A DNA stretch of 64,000 nucleotides from an uncultured Bacteroidales bacterium (GCA_902775975.1 CACYOC010000002.1:82988-146987); one strand, 5' to 3'; shown: positions 17,044 through 26,947, numbered from the stretch's first letter. The notes: generated from the letters alone by a model not told the origin. A program made the numbers and translations.

Positions 17044-19085
17044 CGGCGGAAGAGTTCAAAGGTGGATTTAAATTCAAAGGAGTCAAAGTGGGTGTTGAGG
17101 AAACTGGCGAAGACGCCAAAGGACAGGTAACGGCACCTCAAACCATAGCCCACCTCGAAATAGGGACGGGTGTGCTCTATTCCTAAAGCACTGAAATATA
17201 AACGTTCTGTTTCTACAAAGCGACCTACCCATGGCAACCACGATAGTGCTAACAACGGGGAGTCGTAGGAAATATGACCTCGAACATAGTAGTTGGACTC
17301 GTTATACCAACGACCTTTCACCAATTGGAACTGGCCTGACCAGTCGTCTTCCCAGCCAGTAGGCAGGTTGTTATCGTAGAAGTTCGTGTAATCTACAAAG
17401 TAGTTCGTACTGCGGTTCGTATAGAAACCGGCACCAGCCCTGAGATTGAGGATGCGCATGCCCAACTTTTCCTTCTTATAGACAGCATCGTACTCCCAGC
17501 GTTCATACTGCAGATTGGAGCCTAAAACATTCATGATGCTTCGCTCGTAGTTGGCAGTCAGCACAGGGCCTCTCGTTTGCCAGGGCATCAGACGAATGGT
17601 AAAGTTAGGGGCAAAACTGCGGTACTTGGGCTGGAGCCCCGCCAGCTTCATCATTTCCCAGTTGGTCGTCGCACTACGGATATGATAGTTGATACCTGTC
17701 ATCAGATGTATCCAGTCGAAAATTCCGATGTTGTTGAATAGGCTTACGTATTCGTCACGAAACTCCGGCATAGAGGTTTTGGTGGCTTTGCCCACTCTTT
17801 CGTTATAGACTTCAGCAAGGGGACCATTGGATATGCGGTTACCATTACCCCAGGTAACACCTGCTACACCGCCACGTTTAGGATTATAGGTCATACTGAA
17901 AGGCAGGTTATAGTAGAACTGATTGATCTTTATGTTCCAACCGATACTGGGTTCAAATTCCAGGTATCGATGGTCATTCCATTTGTAGGTGAGGTAACCA
18001 CGCAGTTTATACGACAATCCTTTTGACGTACTATAACTCATATAAAAAGGATTGAACAGTGGCGAGATGCGCATGTAGGTATTCTTAGAATAGAATCGCG
18101 TACTGTTCATCATGTGGTCACCGATGACATCCCAGAAGAAGTCTTTCACCCGAGATAGTGTACTCGGCTTGTCAGGTATGGTGTCGGAGGCGTTTTTCTC
18201 TTTTCTCTCTTTTATGGAGTCTTGTTCCTGTTCTTTGAAACGCTGTCGGTAGATACTTTCATGGAAAGCATTTAATGGAATGGGACGTATCGAATCCATC
18301 ATTGACAAGTTCTCAATGTCGTTGATGCTGTCAGGGAGAGTTATCGGACAGTCCATGACGGTGGTGAATTCACTTTGTACGTTGTTCCACACAAACTTAA
18401 ACGACGCTTTCGTGTCGTTGACTTTCGCCATACCATAAGGACTGTCGGGGTTCATCTTCGTGTTGATGTTGAACTTCAACATGTCGAACTCGCCTTTGAA
18501 ATTCAGAGAGTCGATAGCACCTGTCCGGAAGTTGACCTTTGCTTCTCCATTGACCAATTGCGTGTTGTCGATACGGGGCTTAAAGGACAAGATAACTGTA
18601 CTGTCATTGACGTACAACATTTTATATTTGTAATAGCGACGGTTGACATAGCGAAACGGCGACAACAATCGGTCACCGTAGAACTGGTCGCTGTAGATGT
18701 TGGGGGTTAGCAAGTCGAACAGAGCAGGCATGGGTTCACGGTAGTGGTATATCGTACCGTACTTTACCTGCTGAATCAAATCGTGATTATAGCGGTCATA
18801 AAATTTTAGCTTGCCGTAGAATTCACCGGCAAACTGTTTGTCTCCATGGGCTATGCTGTACATGGAAGGAATAAGCCATAACAGGAAATTACGGCGTTTG
18901 ATATCTATGCCATAAGAGAGATAGGTGTTTGTCTGATGCTCCATCAAGTCAGTTGCCACATTCGTATGGTACGCCCAGACTCTACTCATAAGGATAGAGT
19001 CACGGTAGTCGCCTGCAAAACAAATGCTGGGCATGAATGAAAGTATGCCCAGCATGAGTAGTATGGTACGGAGCTTCTGTTTCAC
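17037..19085 (-). CDS. DUF5686-like outer-membrane beta-barrel protein
   Basis: A 682-residue exported protein with signal peptide MKQKLRTILLMLGILSFMPSICFA. The middle and C-terminal parts have alternating aromatic/polar strands (YLEFEPSIGW, FYYNLPFSMTYNP, YFEVGYGLRCRYLSFGVF) and the chain ends in Trp, as in barrel proteins. The layout matches the DUF5686 family of Bacteroidetes; the usual N-terminal carboxypeptidase-like domain is absent. The function is unknown. It overlaps addA by 7 bp, so translation may be coupled although the roles look unrelated. Confidence 0.8.
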   Translation of the reverse strand: MKQKLRTILLMLGILSFMPSICFAGDYRDSILMSRVWAYHTNVATDLMEHQTNTYLSYGIDIKRRNFLLWLIPSMYSIAHGDKQFAGEFYGKLKFYDRYNHDLIQQVKYGTIYHYREPMPALFDLLTPNIYSDQFYGDRLLSPFRYVNRRYYKYKMLYVNDSTVILSFKPRIDNTQLVNGEAKVNFRTGAIDSLNFKGEFDMLKFNINTKMNPDSPYGMAKVNDTKASFKFVWNNVQSEFTTVMDCPITLPDSINDIENLSMMDSIRPIPLNAFHESIYRQRFKEQEQDSIKERKEKNASDTIPDKPSTLSRVKDFFWDVIGDHMMNSTRFYSKNTYMRISPLFNPFYMSYSTSKGLSYKLRGYLTYKWNDHRYLEFEPSIGWNIKINQFYYNLPFSMTYNPKRGGVAGVTWGNGNRISNGPLAEVYNERVGKATKTSMPEFRDEYVSLFNNIGIFDWIHLMTGINYHIRSATTNWEMMKLAGLQPKYRSFAPNFTIRLMPWQTRGPVLTANYERSIMNVLGSNLQYERWEYDAVYKKEKLGMRILNLRAGAGFYTNRSTNYFVDYTNFYDNNLPTGWEDDWSGQFQLVKGRWYNESNYYVRGHISYDSPLLALSWLPWVGRFVETERLYFSALGIEHTRPYFEVGYGLRCRYLSFGVFASFLNTHFDSFEFKSTFELFRRW

Positions 19086-19125
19086 GCCCCCAAAATTACA
19101 AAATATTTTCAGAGCGACAAAACAT

Positions 19126-19998
19126 TTAGCCTAAATATTTCATCAGAATGCGTGCATTACCCGAATCACGCAGTTTGGCGATGCTCTTTTCGCGAATCTG
19201 ACGGACACGTTCACGAGTCAGACCTAACTGGTCGCCTATCTCTTCCAGTCCCTTCTCGTGACAGCCGATGCCAAAGCACTCGCGGATAATGGTAATCTCA
19301 CGATCCTTGAGCACCTTCTGCAGTACGGTGTTCAGTTCCTGAGCCATAGATTCATGATCAACCTGACGATCGGTACGAGAGTCATCGCCCGATGCCATCA
19401 CGTCAAGCATGCAGTTGTCTTCACCGTCCTGGAAAGGAGCGTCGATAGAAACGTGGTGACTGTCGGCCTGCATAGACTGAGCTATCTTCTCCTCATCCAT
19501 ATTGGTGGCATCACTCAACTCCGATACAGAGGGGTGACGCTGGAACTCCTGCTCAAAACGGTTGATTTCGTGGCTAATCTTGTTCAAGCTACCAACCTGG
19601 TTCAAAGGCAGACGAACAATACGGCTCTGTTCAGCAATAGCCTGCAGGATGCTCTGTCGAATCCACCATACGGCGTATGAGATGAATTTAAAACCACGTG
19701 TTTCGTCAAACTTCTGTGCGGCCTTAATCAGACCAATGTTACCCTCGTCAATCAAGTCAGTAAGCGTCAAGCCCTGATGCTGATACTGCTTGGCAACGGA
19801 TACTACGAATCGCAGGTTGGCGGTAACCAACTTGTCCTTGGCGCGCTCGCCTTCTGGTCCGCCTTTGCGTATCTTTTGAGCCAGCTCAATTTCTTCGTCG
19901 ATGCTAATCAGCGGGGCACGACCAATTTCCACCAGATACTTGTCCAGTGCTTCACTTGAGCGATTCGTAATACTCTTTTGAATCTTTAATTGTCTCAT
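19126..19998 (-). CDS. rpoD: RpoD, primary sigma factor of Bacteroidetes type
   Basis: The housekeeping sigma factor, 290 residues, much shorter than proteobacterial sigma-70 because region 1.1 is missing, as usual in Bacteroidetes. Region 1.2 is near residues 17-48, region 2 has DLIDEGNIGLIKAAQKFDETRGFKF (split FISYAVWWIRQSI), region 3 is near 130-190, and region 4.2 ends with LGLTRERVRQIREKSIAKLR. This factor would read the TAnnTTTG boxes seen through the window. Its own box TAACTTTG is at 20073-20080, giving a leader of about 70 nt with two TGCCTCTAA repeats (20015 and 20056, + strand). Confidence 0.95.
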   Translation of the reverse strand: MRQLKIQKSITNRSSEALDKYLVEIGRAPLISIDEEIELAQKIRKGGPEGERAKDKLVTANLRFVVSVAKQYQHQGLTLTDLIDEGNIGLIKAAQKFDETRGFKFISYAVWWIRQSILQAIAEQSRIVRLPLNQVGSLNKISHEINRFEQEFQRHPSVSELSDATNMDEEKIAQSMQADSHHVSIDAPFQDGEDNCMLDVMASGDDSRTDRQVDHESMAQELNTVLQKVLKDREITIIRECFGIGCHEKGLEEIGDQLGLTRERVRQIREKSIAKLRDSGNARILMKYLG

Positions 19999-20072
19999 CT
20001 TTTACTCTTATATATGCCTCTAACTTATTGAGAGTCAGAAGTGTGTAGGAAATATTGCCTCTAAAAGCGGTG

Positions 20073-20080
20073 CAAAGTTA
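20073..20080 (-). promoter_or_regulatory. -7 box TAACTTTG for rpoD
   Basis: TAnnTTTG element on the minus strand, 74 nt before the rpoD ATG at 19998. The 137-bp gap holds this promoter and otherwise only the 5' leader. Confidence 0.65.
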
Positions 20081-20134
20081 CAAAAAATACCAATACGTTG
20101 TTCTCCAAACACCAAATATTTTCCTTAAAAAAGC

Positions 20135-21484
20135 TTAAACGGATGGAGACGGTGGGGTTGCTTGATGACCATTTTTACGGTGGTGATGACCTCCACGATG
20201 ACGCTTTTTGCGCGTTGCCGGCTGTCCTTCTTTGGGTTCTTGATGCGAAGAACGGGTGGAATGGGTGCGCTGCGACTTTCCACTACGACCGCGTCCTCCA
20301 CGGCCACGGGTGCTCTTTCGTGGAGCAATGGCTTTGAATTCAGGCCCTTCGCCTAGTCCTTCAGGAAGGGGATTCTTAAGAATGTCGCGCTCTAAGAAGC
20401 GTTCGATATCGGCAAAATAGCGCATGTCCTGGTCGCTTACAAAGGTGATGGCCACTCCGTCACGCTGGGCACGGGCTGTACGACCAATGCGATGAACATA
20501 GTCTTCGGCATCGTGAGGCACGTCGTAATTGATCACCATCAGGATATCGTCAATGTCTATGCCGCGAGACACGATGTCTGTTGCCACGAGTACATCGACT
20601 TGTCCTGCCTTGAAACGATACATCACATCGTCACGTTCAGCTTGCGAAAGGTCACTGTGCATAGGAGCGCAGTTGATGTGCATGCGCTGTAGTTCACGGG
20701 TGATGTCCTTTACCTTGTCTTTCTTACCGGAGAAGATGATGACACGCTGCAGTTCGCCAGTCTTGAAAAGATGGCGGATGATGCCTAACTTCTGCGGTTC
20801 GTAGCAAACGTAGGCCGACTGCTGTATTTTCTCAGCAGGCTTCGAGACGGCAATCTTTACCTCTACTGGATTATTTAATAAGGTACGCGCGAGGTCTTGT
20901 ATCTTATTAGGCATCGTTGCCGAGAACATAATGGTCTGATGGTTCTGCGGTAACAGCTTAGCAATGCTGAGGATATCGTCCGAGAAACCCATGTCGAGCA
21001 TGCGGTCGGCCTCATCGAGTACAAAGAACGAAAGACGACTTAAATCGACATGTCCCATGCGGATATGCGACAGCAGTCGTCCCGGGGTGGCGATGATGAC
21101 GTCAGCACCCATCTTTAATCCCTTCATTTCCTGATCGAATCGCGTGCCATCGTTGCCACCATAAACAGCTACAGAGCTGATGCCATCCAGATAATAGCCG
21201 AAGCCCTGCATGGCTTGGTCAATCTGTTGTGCCAACTCTCGGGTGGGAGACATAACGATGCAGTTGACGGCATCTTTCTGGAACCCGCCGTCATCGAGCA
21301 TGGACAGGATGGGAAGCAGATAGGCTGCCGTTTTGCCGGTACCGGTTTGTGCAACGCCAATCAAGTCGCGACCGTCGAGTATTTCAGGGATACAGCGTTC
21401 CTGTATAGGGGTCATCTCGTCGAAGTGCATGTCGTATAGCGCATCGAGGATGTTATCGTTCAAATAGGTTTCTTCGAAACTCAT
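20135..21484 (-). CDS. DEAD-box ATP-dependent RNA helicase (RhlE/CsdA type)
   Basis: Unwinds RNA duplexes in ribosome assembly or mRNA decay; 449 residues. Motifs seen are the Q motif (TPIQERCIPEIL), motif I (AQTGTGKT), Ia (PTRELAQQ), II (DEAD in VLDEADRMLD), III (SAT in MFSATMP), V (VATDIVSRGIDI) and VI (HRIGRTAR). The C-terminal 80 residues are basic and Gly/Arg/His-rich, a likely RNA-binding tail. The gap upstream of its ATG is a period-7 repeat. The LptF/G gene lies upstream on the same strand. Confidence 0.94.
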   Translation of the reverse strand: MSFEETYLNDNILDALYDMHFDEMTPIQERCIPEILDGRDLIGVAQTGTGKTAAYLLPILSMLDDGGFQKDAVNCIVMSPTRELAQQIDQAMQGFGYYLDGISSVAVYGGNDGTRFDQEMKGLKMGADVIIATPGRLLSHIRMGHVDLSRLSFFVLDEADRMLDMGFSDDILSIAKLLPQNHQTIMFSATMPNKIQDLARTLLNNPVEVKIAVSKPAEKIQQSAYVCYEPQKLGIIRHLFKTGELQRVIIFSGKKDKVKDITRELQRMHINCAPMHSDLSQAERDDVMYRFKAGQVDVLVATDIVSRGIDIDDILMVINYDVPHDAEDYVHRIGRTARAQRDGVAITFVSDQDMRYFADIERFLERDILKNPLPEGLGEGPEFKAIAPRKSTRGRGGRGRSGKSQRTHSTRSSHQEPKEGQPATRKKRHRGGHHHRKNGHQATPPSPSV

Positions 21485-21518
21485 TAATCAATCTTTAATC
21501 TTTAATTTTTAATCTTTC
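21484..21518. repeat. Period-7 tandem repeat upstream of the DEAD-box gene
   Basis: Heptamers TTAATCA, ATCTTTA, ATCTTTA, ATTTTTA and ATCTTTC run from 21484 to 21518 and fill the 36-bp gap between the permease stop and the helicase ATG. The coding (minus) strand is purine-rich. Confidence 0.75.
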
Positions 21519-21520
21519 AT

Positions 21521-22732
21521 TTAGTTCGGTGCCTGTCTATAGCAATAGTAGGCGATGAAGGCATACAGGATGTTCGGAATCCATGCTGCCAGTACCGGCG
21601 GGGTGTCGGCATTGATGGCGAAGGTGGCGCTGACGGTCTGCAACAGAATGTAGGTAAACGACAGGGCGAGTCCGATACCGAGATACATGCCCATGCCACC
21701 TTTTCTCTTGCGTGACGACAACGATACGCCGATGATGGTCAGGATGAATGATGCGAAAGAGGATGCTATGCGTTTATGGTATTCTACTTCATACTGTACC
21801 ACATTGCTGGAGCCGCGTTGCTGTTGTTTGGAGATGTAGCGCTTCAGTTCAGGTGACGTGAACGTTTCCTGCTGTCCTTTCGAGAATACAAGATCCGTTG
21901 GTTCCATCTGGATGACAGTGTCCAACTCGAAGCCGCTGGTAATCTGTTCGCGCATGCCCTTCAGCGTTCTAATCTTCCAGTTGTTGGCTTTCCAGTGATA
22001 GCGTGAGTCGCTGATGGTGTCGTACTGGATGATGTTGGCATTCATCTGGCTGACAAGCTTTTTATTCTCAAACTTGTACAGCGAGAAGCCATAACCCGTC
22101 TTACGGGTATCGTCGTATTGCGATATATAGGCAACGACGCCTTTATCGACCATGAGTTGGATGTTCGACGCCGACGTGTTCTTTTTGTTATTCTTATAGA
22201 GCGACTCGAAGTCGTGACGCACGACCGTTCCTTTCGGAATGACAAAGGAGCCGAGATAAAAGTTCAGCACAGCGATGAGTGCTGCCGAGATGAGGTAGGG
22301 GCGCATGAGTCGCTTGAAACTCATGCCCGATGCCAGCATGGCAATAATCTCAGAGTTGCTGGCCAACTTGGAAGTAAAGAAGATGACGGCAATGAAAACG
22401 AAGAGTGGTGAGAACAGATTGGCGAAATAGGGAACGAAGTTAGCATAGTAGTCGAAGACAATTGCGCGCAGCGGAGCGTTGTTGGTCGTAAACTTTGCCA
22501 GGTTCTCGTTGACGTCGAAGACAATAGAGACAGAGATAATCAGCACGATGGAATAGACGTAGGTACCGATGAACTTTTTGATGATGTACCAGTCCATGCG
22601 CTTGACATGGCGGAACGGATTGTAGCGTTTCATCCATGCCACCTTTTCCCACGGCAGCTGTTGCAGTCGTGCCATCAGGTACTCACGGAGAGTACTCATT
22701 CGGGAAAGTAATGCGCTGACTGTCTGTTTCAT
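21521..22732 (-). CDS. LptF/LptG-family lipopolysaccharide export permease
   Basis: An inner-membrane permease subunit of the LptBFG exporter, 403 residues. Hydrophobic segments lie near 50-75, 90-115, 135-165 and, after a periplasmic domain of about 150 residues, three more between about 305 and 395. The N-terminal MDWYIIKKFIGTYVYSIVLI and the family name YjgP/YjgQ fit. LptF and LptG cannot be told apart here, and Bacteroidetes often have unlinked single copies. Its stop overlaps nothing downstream, while its start overlaps the tgt stop by 4 bp. Confidence 0.88.
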   Translation of the reverse strand: MKQTVSALLSRMSTLREYLMARLQQLPWEKVAWMKRYNPFRHVKRMDWYIIKKFIGTYVYSIVLIISVSIVFDVNENLAKFTTNNAPLRAIVFDYYANFVPYFANLFSPLFVFIAVIFFTSKLASNSEIIAMLASGMSFKRLMRPYLISAALIAVLNFYLGSFVIPKGTVVRHDFESLYKNNKKNTSASNIQLMVDKGVVAYISQYDDTRKTGYGFSLYKFENKKLVSQMNANIIQYDTISDSRYHWKANNWKIRTLKGMREQITSGFELDTVIQMEPTDLVFSKGQQETFTSPELKRYISKQQQRGSSNVVQYEVEYHKRIASSFASFILTIIGVSLSSRKRKGGMGMYLGIGLALSFTYILLQTVSATFAINADTPPVLAAWIPNILYAFIAYYCYRQAPN

Positions 22733-23871
22733 CTTCTGCGTCCTAAGTCATCAATTACGGAACGTTTCCATTGTACGAAGTCTCCCTGCTCGATATGCTG
22801 GCGGGCATCGGTCACCAGTCGCAGGTAGAATGCCAGATTGTGAATGCTGGCTATCTGCATGGCGAGCAGTTCCTGCGCCTTGAACAGGTGGTGCAGGTAT
22901 GCCTTTGAGTGAATGCGGTCTATCTCGCAACCGTCGGGGTCGATGGGCGAGAAGTCGTCCTGCCACTTCTGGTTTCTCATGTTCATGGTTCCCTGATAGG
23001 TGAAAAGCATTGCGTTGCGTCCATTGCGGGTCGGCATGACGCAGTCGAACATATCGACACCTCGCTCAATGGCTTCAAGAATATTCTGCGGTGTACCGAC
23101 ACCCATCAGGTAACGCGGACGGTCCTTGGGCAGAATATCATTCACCACTTCTATCATGTCGTACATCACCTCGGTAGGTTCGCCGACAGCCAGTCCGCCG
23201 ATAGAGGCTCCGCCGCCGTCGTTCAGCATTTCCAAGACGTCACAGACATGCTTGGCGGCATCCTGACGGAGGTCTTTGTAGGTACAACCCTGTACGATAG
23301 GGAAAAGAGTCTGGCGATGTCCGTAGAGTGGTTCAGTCTCGTTGAAGCGCTTCACACAGCGTTCCAGCCAGCGTTGTGTCAGTCCGAGCGACTGCTTGGC
23401 ATACTGGTAGTCGCTTTGTCCCGGCGGACATTCGTCGAAAGCCATCATGATGTCGGCACCGATAATGCGCTCGGTGTCCATCACGTTCTCCGGGGTGAAG
23501 ACGTGTTTCGAGCCGTCAATGTGACTACGGAACTCACAGCCTTCCTCCCTCAGTTTGCGGATGCCAGTCAGCGAGAATACCTGAAAGCCGCCTGAGTCGG
23601 TCAGTATGGGACGGTCCCACGTGTTAAACTTGTGCAGCCCGCCAGCCTTGCGCAGAATGTCAAGTCCCGGACGGAGGTAGAGGTGGTAGGTGTTTCCAAG
23701 AATAATCTGAGCCTTCACCTGCTCTCGAAGTTCCGAGAAGTGGACACCCTTGACGCTACCCACCGTTCCGACGGGCATGAAGATGGGCGTCTTGATTTGT
23801 CCGTGGTCGGTGGTAATCAGTCCGCTACGTGCATTGGAGGCGTTGTCGCTATGTTGAACTTCGAATGTCAT
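22729..23871 (-). CDS. tgt: Tgt, tRNA-guanine transglycosylase
   Basis: Swaps guanine 34 for preQ1 in tRNAs with GUN anticodons; 380 residues. The TIM-barrel signature is present: nucleophile Asp in LTDSGGFQVFSL, DECPPGQSDY, the GGLAVGEPTEVMYDM substrate loop, MGVGTPQNILEAIERGVDMFDCVMPTRNGRNA, and downstream residues of the zinc site. Bacterial Tgt normally has a CxCxxC motif followed by a His; here that region reads GCEIDRIHSKAYLHHLFKAQE with fewer Cys than usual, so zinc ligation may differ. It overlaps the permease gene by 4 bp and follows lon across a heptamer-repeat gap. Confidence 0.94.
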   Translation of the reverse strand: MTFEVQHSDNASNARSGLITTDHGQIKTPIFMPVGTVGSVKGVHFSELREQVKAQIILGNTYHLYLRPGLDILRKAGGLHKFNTWDRPILTDSGGFQVFSLTGIRKLREEGCEFRSHIDGSKHVFTPENVMDTERIIGADIMMAFDECPPGQSDYQYAKQSLGLTQRWLERCVKRFNETEPLYGHRQTLFPIVQGCTYKDLRQDAAKHVCDVLEMLNDGGGASIGGLAVGEPTEVMYDMIEVVNDILPKDRPRYLMGVGTPQNILEAIERGVDMFDCVMPTRNGRNAMLFTYQGTMNMRNQKWQDDFSPIDPDGCEIDRIHSKAYLHHLFKAQELLAMQIASIHNLAFYLRLVTDARQHIEQGDFVQWKRSVIDDLGRRR

Positions 23872-23873
23872 TC

Positions 23874-23950
23874 CTTTTCACTTTTCACTTATCCCTTTTC
23901 ACTTTTCACTTATCCCTTTTCACTTTTCACTTATCCCTTTTCACTTTTCA
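23874..23950. repeat. Period-7/21 tandem repeat between lon and tgt
   Basis: Eleven heptamers in the order CTTTTCA, CTTTTCA, CTTATCC repeated (a 21-bp superunit, 3.7 copies). They fill the 59-bp gap and the last six codons of lon (VKSEKG). On the coding strand the unit reads as GTGAAAA-type purine-rich sequence ending next to the tgt ATG. Confidence 0.95.
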
Positions 23951-26405
23951 CTTCCTCTTCGGGGATGGTAAAGTCCAGCGGATGCTCCACCAGCTCGTCG
24001 GTCAATGCAAAGTCCCAGACATCCTGCACGTTCTCCACATAGTGGAAGGTGACGCCCTTCAGGTACATGTCGGGTATTTCATTGATGTCCTTCTCGTTCT
24101 CCTTACACATCACGATGTCAGTAATGCCGGCACGCTTGGCAGCCAGAATCTTCTCCTTGATGCCACCTACGGGCAGCACCTTTCCACGGAGCGTGATTTC
24201 ACCGGTCATGGCGGTATTCTTGCGAACCTTGCGCTGGGTCAGTGCCGAAGCGATTGACGTGGCAATAGTGATGCCTGCCGAAGGACCATCCTTGGGAGTA
24301 GCACCTTCCGGCACGTGGATATGGATGTTCCAATGGTCGAAGATGCGGTAGTCAACGCCCAACTTGTCAACATGTGCCTTGCAATACTCCAGGGCGATGA
24401 CGGCACTCTCCTTCATGACGTCGCCCAAGTTGCCGGTCAGCGTCAACTTGCCAGCCTTTCCTTTCGACAGCGAGGTCTCGATAAACAGTATCTCGCCGCC
24501 CACACTGGTCCATGCCAGTCCAGTGACGACACCGGCGTAGGCATTGCCCTGATAGATGTCTCGATAGAAAGGCGGTTTGCCCAGCAGGTCTTCTATCTCT
24601 GTGGGAGTGATCTTTTCGTAGGGCAATTCGCCGTTCTCGGCTTTCTTGAAAGCCAGCTTGCGCAGCGCCTTGTTGATTTGCTTCTCCAACTGGCGGACGC
24701 CGCTCTCACGGGTATATTGCTCTATCACCTTTTCGATGGCAGCCTTGTTGAACGTCAACTTCTTGTCGTTAAGACCCGTATTGTCCTTTTCCTTCGGTAT
24801 CAGGTGGCGCTTGGCAATCTCCAGTTTCTCTTCGGTGATGTAGCCGGACACCTCGATAATCTCCATGCGGTCGAGTAGGGGACGGGGTATCGTACTGAGG
24901 TTGTTGGCAGTAGCAATGAACATCACCTTCGACAAGTCGTAATCTACGTCCAGGTAGTTGTCGTGGAACGCTGCATTCTGTTCAGGATCGAGCACTTCCA
25001 GCAGTGCACTGGCGGGGTCGCCGTTGTGTGTATTCTGCGTCACCTTGTCTATCTCGTCCAGTATGAATACGGGGTTCGAGGAACCAGCCTTCTGTATGTT
25101 CTTAATAATACGACCGGGCATGGCACCGATGTAGGTACGGCGGTGTCCGCGGATTTCGGCCTCGTCGTGCAGACCACCTAATGAAACGCGGACATATTTG
25201 CGCTTCAAGGCGTCGGCTATCGACTTGCCCAACGACGTCTTACCGACACCCGGAGGACCGTACAGACAGAGGATAGGACTCTTCAGGTCGCCACGCAATG
25301 ACAGTACGGCGATGTATTCGAGGATGCGCTCCTTGACTTTCTCCATGCCGTAGTGGTCGCGGTCCAGAATCTTCTGGGCACGCTGCAGGTTCAAGTCGTC
25401 CTTTGTATATTCGTTCCACGGCAGGTTGACCAGCGTTTGCAGGTAGGTCAGCTGCACGTTATAGTCGGGCGAGTTCTGGTTCACCTGGTCCAGTTTCTCC
25501 ATCTCCTTGTCGAAGTACTTCTTGATATCCTCCGACCACTTCTTTTTCTTCGCCTTCTCCAGCAGCTCCTTTTTCTCCGGCGTGCTTTCGTTACCCATTT
25601 CTGCCTGCAGGTTCTTAATTTGCTGTTGCAGGAAATAGTTACGCTGCTGCTCGTCAATATCGTCGCGCGTCTTGTTGCGAATGTCCAGCTTCAGCGTCTG
25701 CAGGTTGACCTCACGGTTGACGATACGCAGGGCATTGAACAAGCGCTCCTTCAGACTGTCCATCGTCAGCAGAGCCATCTTCTCCTTAACCGAGAACGGC
25801 ATGTTCGAGCAAATGAAGTTCAGCGCCATGATGTTGTTCGTCACACTGCGAATGGCAAAGGCTGCCTCGTCGGGAATGTCGTCGCTCATCTGGATGTAGT
25901 CGCCAGCCTGTTTGCGCAGGTCGTCAATACCTGTGCTGAACTCCATGTCGTGCTTGTCGGGCTCCAGTTCGGGCACAGGAACAGCTTGCCCCATCAGGTA
26001 GGGCGTATATTTCGTCAGTCCCATGAGGCGCAGGCGGCCCAGTCCCTGCACAATAGCTGTGATATTGCCGTTGGGCAGCGTCAGCGTCTTCAGCACCTTG
26101 GCATAGACACCCACATCGTGCAAGTCGGCACGGATGGGAGCTTCCACCTCGGGGTCGCGCTGACAAACCACACCGACAATCAAGTCTTTCTTCTCCGCCT
26201 TGCGGATAAGCGCCATACTCGAGTCGCGTCCGATGAGGATGGGCGACACAACACCAGGAAAGAGCACCAGGTTGCGGACCGCCAGAATAGGCAGTTCGTC
26301 GGGTGCTTCCATATTCGTCAGGTCGCTGTAACTGCCCTCAACATCGGCAATCATTGAGAACGGCCTGTTCTTATTATCCATGTACATAGTTATTTTCTCT
26401 TCCAT
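23931..26405 (-). CDS. lon: Lon, ATP-dependent serine protease
   Basis: A cytosolic AAA+ protease for misfolded and regulatory proteins, 824 residues from the ATG at 26405. The N-terminal substrate domain starts at [21 protein letters not shown]+ motifs are Walker [10 protein letters not shown] and Walker [10 protein letters not shown]. The protease domain has the catalytic Ser in [10 protein letters not shown] and Lys in [16 protein letters not shown]. The -7 box at 26415-26422 excludes the in-frame start at 26417; ATGs at 26387 and 26381 are possible alternatives. The 3' end consists of heptamer repeats. Confidence 0.95.
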   Translation of the reverse strand: MEEKITMYMDNKNRPFSMIADVEGSYSDLTNMEAPDELPILAVRNLVLFPGVVSPILIGRDSSMALIRKAEKKDLIVGVVCQRDPEVEAPIRADLHDVGVYAKVLKTLTLPNGNITAIVQGLGRLRLMGLTKYTPYLMGQAVPVPELEPDKHDMEFSTGIDDLRKQAGDYIQMSDDIPDEAAFAIRSVTNNIMALNFICSNMPFSVKEKMALLTMDSLKERLFNALRIVNREVNLQTLKLDIRNKTRDDIDEQQRNYFLQQQIKNLQAEMGNESTPEKKELLEKAKKKKWSEDIKKYFDKEMEKLDQVNQNSPDYNVQLTYLQTLVNLPWNEYTKDDLNLQRAQKILDRDHYGMEKVKERILEYIAVLSLRGDLKSPILCLYGPPGVGKTSLGKSIADALKRKYVRVSLGGLHDEAEIRGHRRTYIGAMPGRIIKNIQKAGSSNPVFILDEIDKVTQNTHNGDPASALLEVLDPEQNAAFHDNYLDVDYDLSKVMFIATANNLSTIPRPLLDRMEIIEVSGYITEEKLEIAKRHLIPKEKDNTGLNDKKLTFNKAAIEKVIEQYTRESGVRQLEKQINKALRKLAFKKAENGELPYEKITPTEIEDLLGKPPFYRDIYQGNAYAGVVTGLAWTSVGGEILFIETSLSKGKAGKLTLTGNLGDVMKESAVIALEYCKAHVDKLGVDYRIFDHWNIHIHVPEGATPKDGPSAGITIATSIASALTQRKVRKNTAMTGEITLRGKVLPVGGIKEKILAAKRAGITDIVMCKENEKDINEIPDMYLKGVTFHYVENVQDVWDFALTDELVEHPLDFTIPEEEVKSEKG

Positions 26406-26414
26406 AATGAGGTG

Positions 26415-26422
26415 CAAAGGTA
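26415..26422 (-). promoter_or_regulatory. -7 box TACCTTTG for lon
   Basis: TAnnTTTG on the minus strand with 9 nt between box and the ATG at 26405, implying a very short leader. I see no heat-shock-like inverted repeat next to it. Confidence 0.7.
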
Positions 26423-26480
26423 CGAATTATTTGGCAAATGACCAAATCTTTCTTCATTTTCCTTCTTTTACACCACATGA

Positions 26481-26590
26481 GCCCCATCATGATTCTACCC
26501 CATGGAAAACTTTATTCCACCCATTGGAACATTTTATTCCATGGGGTGGAACAACTTGTTCCAACCGTTGGAACAACTCGGTACAACGGC
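26481..26590. repeat. 22-bp tandem quasi-palindrome array, locus B (5 units)
   Basis: Units start at 26481, 26503, 26525, 26547 and 26569. Units 2-5 begin TGGAA. Unit 4 core TGGAACAACTTGTTCCA is a perfect 7-bp-arm dyad, units 2 and 3 match at 6 of 7 arm positions, unit 5 is decayed, and unit 1 keeps only ATCATGAT. It lies in the 585-bp region between the divergent lon and sugar-mutase genes. Confidence 0.9.
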
Positions 26591-26681
26591 TTTCAATCTT
26601 AGCAGTGAATAGTTTCTCTGAATTGAAATTAAATTCATTCAACAGCCGTCATTGGAAAATCGCCAAGGGCGACCCCTCAAA

Positions 26682-26709
26682 ATTCAACACTCAACACTCA
26701 ACATTCACT
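26682..26709. repeat. Short period-7 repeat (ACTCAAC type)
   Basis: ATTCAAC, ACTCAAC, ACTCAAC, ATTCACT run in tandem within the lon/sugar-mutase gap. The unit resembles the ACCCAAC repeat in queA. Confidence 0.8.
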
Positions 26710-26745
26710 TCATTTTTAGTTAAAATTCTGTTAAAAAGTGCCATC

Positions 26746-26820
26746 ATCTATCACATCTATCACACATCTCTCACTACGCAAAGCCCGATGTACAGAGGGT
26801 TTGTGATAGATGTGACAGAT
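26746..26820. repeat. 19-bp inverted repeat built of ATCTATCAC units
   Basis: ATCTATCACATCTATCACA (26746-26764) and TGTGATAGATGTGACAGAT (26802-26820) are inverted repeats matching at 18 of 19 positions, with 37 bp between. Each arm is itself a direct repeat of a 9-mer. No gene lies inside. It may be a dispersed palindromic element or a regulatory hairpin. The rest of the gap (26591-26681 and 26827-26939) shows nothing I recognise. Confidence 0.85.
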
Positions 26821-26939
26821 GTGTAGGATAAAATTGAAAATTTTGGTAAAGGCATGGTCGAGAGCCAACACAAGCAAGGGAAATAATTAAAAAAAGTAAA
26901 AAAATAAGGCAAGACGAATGATATCAGCAAATAAATGAT

Positions 26940-26947
26940 TAACTTTG
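26940..26947 (+). promoter_or_regulatory. -7 box TAACTTTG for the sugar mutase
   Basis: TAnnTTTG element 43 nt before the ATG at 26991. Confidence 0.6.

Noticed and set aside
23829-24042. + strand frames with LFTYPFS-type repeats
   Set aside because: They are translations of the heptamer repeats antisense to the lon and tgt ends, with no start signal or homology.
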